A program made the position numbers and the translations under genes. This document shows positions 62,221-64,000 of a DNA stretch of 64,000 nucleotides, piece by piece. This DNA is from Xanthomonas sp. F10 (GTDB lineage: Bacteria; Pseudomonadota; Gammaproteobacteria; Xanthomonadales; Xanthomonadaceae), in assembly GCF_014206815.1 (NCBI RefSeq), contig NZ_JACHNP010000002.1:620001-684000 (forward strand), in the 5' to 3' direction. Each line of letters starts with the position of its first letter. The first letter of the stretch is position 1. The notes beneath the pieces were generated by a model. The model saw nothing but the letters and a program-made list of their open reading frames with translations. It was not told the DNA's origin and did no database searches.

Positions 62221-64000
62221 TCATGGCGGCGTGCGCGTGCGCTGCAGGGCGAACGCCAGCAACGTCGCCTCCAGGCGCTCGCCGAGACTGCGTGGTGCGT
62301 CCAGCCCCATGCGCTGCATGCAGGCGGCGTCGCCGGTGGGACGCGCCAGCAAAGCCGTGGCGATCGTCTTCAGCTTGGCGCCCGTGCTGGCGGTGTGTTG
62401 CTGCAGCCAGGCCAGCGCGCGCAACAGGCGCTGCTCGACCTCGGTGAAATCGCTGCCCAGCGGATAGTCGGGAAGGCTGCCGTCGCGGCGGAACGGCGCC
62501 AGTGCGTCGCGCACCCGCGCGGCGTGGTTGCGCTGCCAGTGCGCCGGCGCAGCGAAGCCGGCGGCCAGCTTGCCGTTGGTCTTCGCCGTTTCCAGCAGTG
62601 CGGGCTGGGCCTGCACGTCGGCGATCCCGGCCATCGCCGCGATGCAATCCTCGTCGGTCAGGCCACGCAGGTCGGCGATGCCGTACTCGTTGACGTAGAG
62701 GTCGCGCAGGTGCCGCGGGATGGTGGTGTGGCCGTAGTTCCAGCGTACGTTGGACTGCGCCGCGCCGCCGTCGCTGCGCATGGCGCGGAACATCAGCACG
62801 CTGCGCGCGTCGTCCAGCGCGTGCGCCATCGCCACGAAGTTGTACTGGCCGCCGACGCCGGACACCACGCGGCCGTCGTCCAGCGCATCGGACACCGCCG
62901 CGCCGAGCGCGGTGGCCATCATGCAGGAGTTGAAGAAACGCGCCTCGCGCCGCTGCAGCCTGCGCAGCGCCTCGCCGCCGTAGAGCTGGTTGATCTCGCT
63001 GATGCGGTGCATGCCGATCGCCTTGCGCGCCTGCGGATCCATCTCGCGCAGCCAGGCGTAGAACTCCGGCGACCCCAGGTAGAACGCGCCTTGCAGGTAT
63101 TCGCCGTCGCGCTCCAGACGCTGCAGGTCCTGCGCATCGGCGCTGCCGTCGGCCACACGCTGCAGCAGCGGCGCGTCGTCGAGCACCTTGCGCCGGATCA
63201 CCCCGCACTGGACCAGTTGCCGGAAGCCCTCGTTGAGCATCTCGCTGCAGCCGAACAGGCCGACCGCAAACGGCTCCAGGCCGCCGCATTCGCGCACCGC
63301 CGGATGCCGCTCCAGTTCCGGATCCAGCGCCGCCAGCACCTGCCGGTAGTGCGCGTTGTCGGTGTGCCGCAGCACCAGCGCGTGGCACAGCGCATCGGCC
63401 AGGGTGCCGATGCCGATCTGCAGGGTGCCGCCGTCGCGCACCAGGGTGCTGGCGTACAGGCCGATGGCGTAATCGGCATCGGCGACCGGCTGCCGCGGCA
63501 GCCCGAACAGGCGCGGATACGGCCCGGGCGGGGTCACCACCACGTCGAAGAATCTCGGTTCCACCGCCGCAGCCCCGCCGATCCACGGCAACTGGGGATC
63601 GACTTCGGCCACCAGCAGCGGCCGCGGCAGGCCGCGCCGCTGCACCGCCGCCAGGGTGTCTTGGGTGATGTCGTTGTTGCACGAGAACGACAGCCGGGTG
63701 CCGTCGGGTTCGCGCGCCACCTTCTGCACGATCAGGTTGGGCGCGCGCTGCGCCACCGCGTCGGCGGCATGGGTGTAGTTGAGGCTGGTGTAGCTGCGCT
63801 GCGCCTGGGTCGAGCGCAGCAGCGCGCCGGACTGCATGTAGAACTCTTCGACCTGGATGTGCGCCGGCAGCGCATCGCGCTGCATCGCCTGCACGTAGCG
63901 CAGGCGCGGGAAATCCTCGCCGAAATGGCGCTGCACGAACGGCCGCGCGAAACGGCCCTGCAAGCCGCCGCCGGGCGCCGGCGGATGCAGCGACAGCGCC
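62221..64000 (-). CDS. acetyl-CoA hydrolase/transferase family protein, N-terminus cut by window edge
   Basis: At least 593 residues of a large CoA-transferase-fold protein. The frame stays open to the right edge (ALSLHPPAPGGGLQGRF), so the N-terminus lies outside. Family marks: GGTLQIGIGTLADAL, LEPFAVGLFGCSEMLNEGF, VSGVGGQYNFVAMAHAL with the active-site Glu region nearby, VRWNYGHTTIPRHLRDLYVNEYGIADLRGLTDEDCIAAM in the C-terminal domain. The family moves CoA between acyl-CoA and acids or hydrolyses acyl-CoA. Substrate not predictable. Convergence/divergence: it reads in the same direction as the phospholipase-receptor pair, 229 bp upstream. Confidence 0.9.
   Translation of the reverse strand, partial: ALSLHPPAPGGGLQGRFARPFVQRHFGEDFPRLRYVQAMQRDALPAHIQVEEFYMQSGALLRSTQAQRSYTSLNYTHAADAVAQRAPNLIVQKVAREPDGTRLSFSCNNDITQDTLAAVQRRGLPRPLLVAEVDPQLPWIGGAAAVEPRFFDVVVTPPGPYPRLFGLPRQPVADADYAIGLYASTLVRDGGTLQIGIGTLADALCHALVLRHTDNAHYRQVLAALDPELERHPAVRECGGLEPFAVGLFGCSEMLNEGFRQLVQCGVIRRKVLDDAPLLQRVADGSADAQDLQRLERDGEYLQGAFYLGSPEFYAWLREMDPQARKAIGMHRISEINQLYGGEALRRLQRREARFFNSCMMATALGAAVSDALDDGRVVSGVGGQYNFVAMAHALDDARSVLMFRAMRSDGGAAQSNVRWNYGHTTIPRHLRDLYVNEYGIADLRGLTDEDCIAAMAGIADVQAQPALLETAKTNGKLAAGFAAPAHWQRNHAARVRDALAPFRRDGSLPDYPLGSDFTEVEQRLLRALAWLQQHTASTGAKLKTIATALLARPTGDAACMQRMGLDAPRSLGERLEATLLAFALQRTRTPP

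Overview
The window is about 68% GC chromosomal DNA. Gene content, codon bias and gene order point to Xanthomonas or a close relative in the Lysobacteraceae (Xanthomonadaceae). The main reasons are mrcA divergent from a complete pilMNOPQ operon, the hemL / thiE / rubredoxin neighbourhood, a GTG-started citrate synthase, and dense intergenic repeats of the TAGGAGCGGCTTCAGCCGCG and GGGATTGGGGATTCG types. It is mostly core genome. I see no tRNA, rRNA, insertion sequence, prophage or CRISPR array.

Layout. 1-16.9 kb: a HAD phosphatase cut by the window edge, azurin, hemL, thiE, rubredoxin, a SirB1-type protein, a DUF192 lipoprotein, rpiA, an EVE protein and 5-formyl-THF cyclo-ligase (fau). These are followed by a thioesterase, an unannotated 6S RNA (ssrS), zapA with a ZapB-like partner, a PAS-PAS-GGDEF-EAL protein, ygfB, pepP, a secreted Sel1-like protein and pepQ. 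The classic block pepP-ygfB / zapA-ssrS-fau is recognisable but has two insertions, the c-di-GMP gene and the thioesterase. 16.9-22.8 kb (minus strand): rph-VOC-rdgB, hemW, and DUF1631-PilZ. 22.9-31.2 kb (plus): yicC, gmk, rpoZ, spoT, ridA, recG and a nucleoside hydrolase. 31.4-33.2 kb: the zinc-free ribosomal protein L31 paralogue and gltA. 33.4-41.8 kb: a conserved hypothetical, mrcA (PBP1a), and pilM-N-O-P-Q coupled by overlaps of four bases or fewer. 42-49 kb: a six-gene MoxR / DUF58 / DUF4381 / VWA / VWA-TPR / BatD operon (Bat type). 49.4-53 kb: a dicarboxylate/amino-acid symporter and transketolase. 53.1-57.7 kb: a four-gene minus-strand cassette DUF3348, DUF802, OmpA/MotB-like, DUF2894. 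58-64 kb: a TonB-dependent receptor with a secreted phosphoinositide-type phospholipase C, then an acetyl-CoA hydrolase/transferase cut by the right edge.

The best candidate for an undescribed system is the 53.1-57.7 kb cassette. One protein has an ExbB/TolQ/MotA-like membrane core and a long helical tail built from exact 40-residue repeats. Its partner has one transmembrane helix with a membrane Asp and a peptidoglycan-binding OmpA domain. That is the architecture of an ion-driven 5:2 motor (MotAB, ZorAB), but with two accessory proteins of unknown function.

A second theme is repeat architecture. At eight sites, paired GGGATTGGGGATTCG-type elements face each other across an intergenic region, and at three of them a REP hairpin sits inside the pair. 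At several sites the outer element begins at, or supplies, the stop codon of the upstream gene.
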